6,410 nt of DNA, taken from NCBI GenBank assembly GCA_039934875.1, contig JBDTLH010000274.1, positions 1-6,410 on the forward strand, given 5' to 3'. The notes beneath the pieces are model-generated. The model saw only the letters and a list, made by a program, of their open reading frames with translations, ran no database searches and was not told the origin of the DNA. Position 1 is the stretch's first letter, and every line of letters starts with the position of its first letter. The translations under genes and the position numbers were made by a program. Shown piece by piece: positions 5,960 to 6,410 of the stretch. Source of the stretch: JBDTLH01 sp039934875 (GTDB taxonomy: Bacteria > Acidobacteriota > Terriglobia > Terriglobales > Acidobacteriaceae).

Positions 5960-5991
5960 ACTATAAACCCCGTAGTTAACTACGGGGTCAA
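5960..5991 (-). promoter_or_regulatory. MerR-type promoter with elongated spacer
   Basis: Minus strand -35 TTGACC (5986-5991) and -10 TATAGT (5960-5965) are separated by 20 bp; taking TTATAG (5961-5966) gives 19 bp. MerR-family activators need just such 19-20 bp spacers. The layout mirrors Tn501 merOP, TTGACT then CCGTAC-ATGA-GTACGG then TAAGGT; here the core is CCGTAG-TTAA-CTACGG. Transcription would begin about 5953, the first base of merR. Confidence 0.8.
5967..5988. promoter_or_regulatory. MerR operator: perfect 22-bp palindrome
   Basis: The half-site ACCCCGTAGTT (5967-5977) is followed immediately by its exact reverse complement (5978-5988), giving 11 bp of perfect symmetry on each side. 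It sits inside the promoter spacer and overlaps the -35, as MerR operators do, and is the predicted binding site for the adjacent regulator. Confidence 0.82.
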
Positions 5992-6002
5992 GCGGTTTTC
6001 GC

Positions 6003-6018
6003 AAAATATAACTATTTT
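6003..6018. promoter_or_regulatory. AT-rich dyad upstream of the mer -35 (possible UP element)
   Basis: AAAATA (6003-6008) and TATTTT (6013-6018) are inverted around TAAC, in otherwise GC-rich DNA. Relative to a transcription start near 5953 it lies at about -50 to -65, where an UP element or second protein site could act. Sequence alone cannot separate these. Confidence 0.3.
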
Positions 6019-6293
6019 GTGCTGAGCAGGACTGAACCACAGCCGGCTAAATTCAATCGGCGATCCCCGAGACATCAGTGAGCTTGGTCAGCAAGCTCCG
6101 TCCCAAATCCCTTCGTGTGGCTCCCTTGACTGCCCTTCCGCCTGCTGGGCATAGCCGTCGACGGTGCTCTGTAGATGGTGGCAGCGTTGATCTTTCTGCC
6201 GGTGCGGCTGCTCCGAGCGGCGTGAAGCTATTCGCGTCTGTTCAGGGGCAGCGGACGTCGTGCCGCCATCAACATCACCGTTTATCATGTATC

Positions 6294-6410
6294 GTGGCGG
6301 ATCTTAAATCCCAAGTCGAAGACGCGCTGAACGAGACGCGCATTCTGATTCTGGGAGGACAGGTGCTGATCGGGGCGGCCATGCGGCTGTATTTTCTGAC
6401 CATCTTCGAT
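6294..6410 (+). CDS. DUF6328-like membrane protein, N-terminal fragment (continues beyond right edge)
   Basis: The frame from a GTG at 6294 gives 39 residues to the edge: MADLKSQVEDALNETRIL, then ILGGQVLIGAAMRLYF. The acidic helix with ALNETR followed directly by a hydrophobic ILGGQVLIG segment matches the N-terminus I recall for DUF6328 family proteins (short multi-pass membrane proteins of unknown function, common in Acidobacteria and Actinobacteria). The frame is open upstream to 6051 without an ATG, and the upstream translation looks non-coding, so GTG 6294 is preferred; GTG 6222 is the alternative. No Shine-Dalgarno is visible. A TATCAT -10-like hexamer at 6283-6288 would put the message start at or next to the GTG. 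It is the only plus-strand gene and is divergent from merR. Confidence 0.62.
   Translation, partial: MADLKSQVEDALNETRILILGGQVLIGAAMRLYFLTIFD

Larger units (their letters stand above)
5954..6293. other. Divergent intergenic region between merR and the DUF6328-type gene
   Basis: These 340 bp carry the mer promoter and operator at the left end, then an AT-rich dyad at 6003-6018. Further right are a 7-bp-stem hairpin (6080-6098, GAGCTTG/CAAGCTC) without a T-tract and a 10-bp palindrome CCGTCGACGG (6155-6164). A 66-codon minus-strand frame (6088-6288) and an ATG-less plus-strand frame are open here, but neither resembles a known protein, so I call no gene. Confidence 0.6.

Noticed and set aside
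5954..6040. N-terminal extension of merR to the ATG at 6040
   Set aside because: The 29 extra residues would be encoded by the palindromic operator and promoter, and homologues begin at the residue encoded near 5953.
6080..6098. GAGCTTG/CAAGCTC hairpin as a terminator
   Set aside because: No T-tract on either side and no gene ends nearby; too short to claim a function.
6088..6288. 66-codon minus-strand frame starting at 6288
   Set aside because: No family resemblance, no ribosome binding site that I can see, and charged low-complexity-like composition; more likely chance.

Overview
The window comes from a GC-rich bacterial chromosome. The best guess is Acidobacteriota. That guess rests on the gene types, on a 'cacggag' intergenic repeat of a kind I recall from environmental phyla, and on the start of a DUF6328-type membrane protein at the right edge. 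No rRNA, tRNA or taxon-specific marker is present, so the assignment is an inference.

Layout. Eight genes run on the minus strand (right to left) and one partial gene runs on the plus strand at the right edge. Positions 1-2882 hold a GDP-mannose supply cluster: class I mannose-6-phosphate isomerase, a stand-alone mannose-1-phosphate guanylyltransferase, and the N-terminal 193 residues of a phosphomannomutase/phosphoglucomutase. Together they cover fructose-6-P -> mannose-6-P -> mannose-1-P -> GDP-mannose. Almost all of the gap between the last two genes is filled by an inverted-repeat element with arms of three 8-bp units. Positions 2952-4748 hold two housekeeping genes, a class I aminotransferase of the aspartate type and coaD (phosphopantetheine adenylyltransferase, coenzyme A synthesis).

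Positions 4872-5991 hold a compact metal-response operon: a three-cysteine MerR regulator, a MerC-like four-helix membrane protein whose start overlaps the merR stop, and a very cysteine-rich thioredoxin-fold protein with a strong ribosome binding site. A perfect 22-bp palindrome lies between a TTGACC -35 and a TATAGT -10 in classic MerR-promoter geometry, so close to merR that the message should be leaderless or nearly so. A GC-rich hairpin beyond the last gene probably separates this operon from coaD. No mercuric reductase (merA) or MerP is in the window. This module is the most interesting part: it looks like a transport, thiol-handling and sensing unit for Hg(II) or a similar soft metal.

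The 340 bp between the merR start and the plus-strand DUF6328 gene contain the mer promoter, an AT-rich dyad and small palindromes, but no gene I can support.
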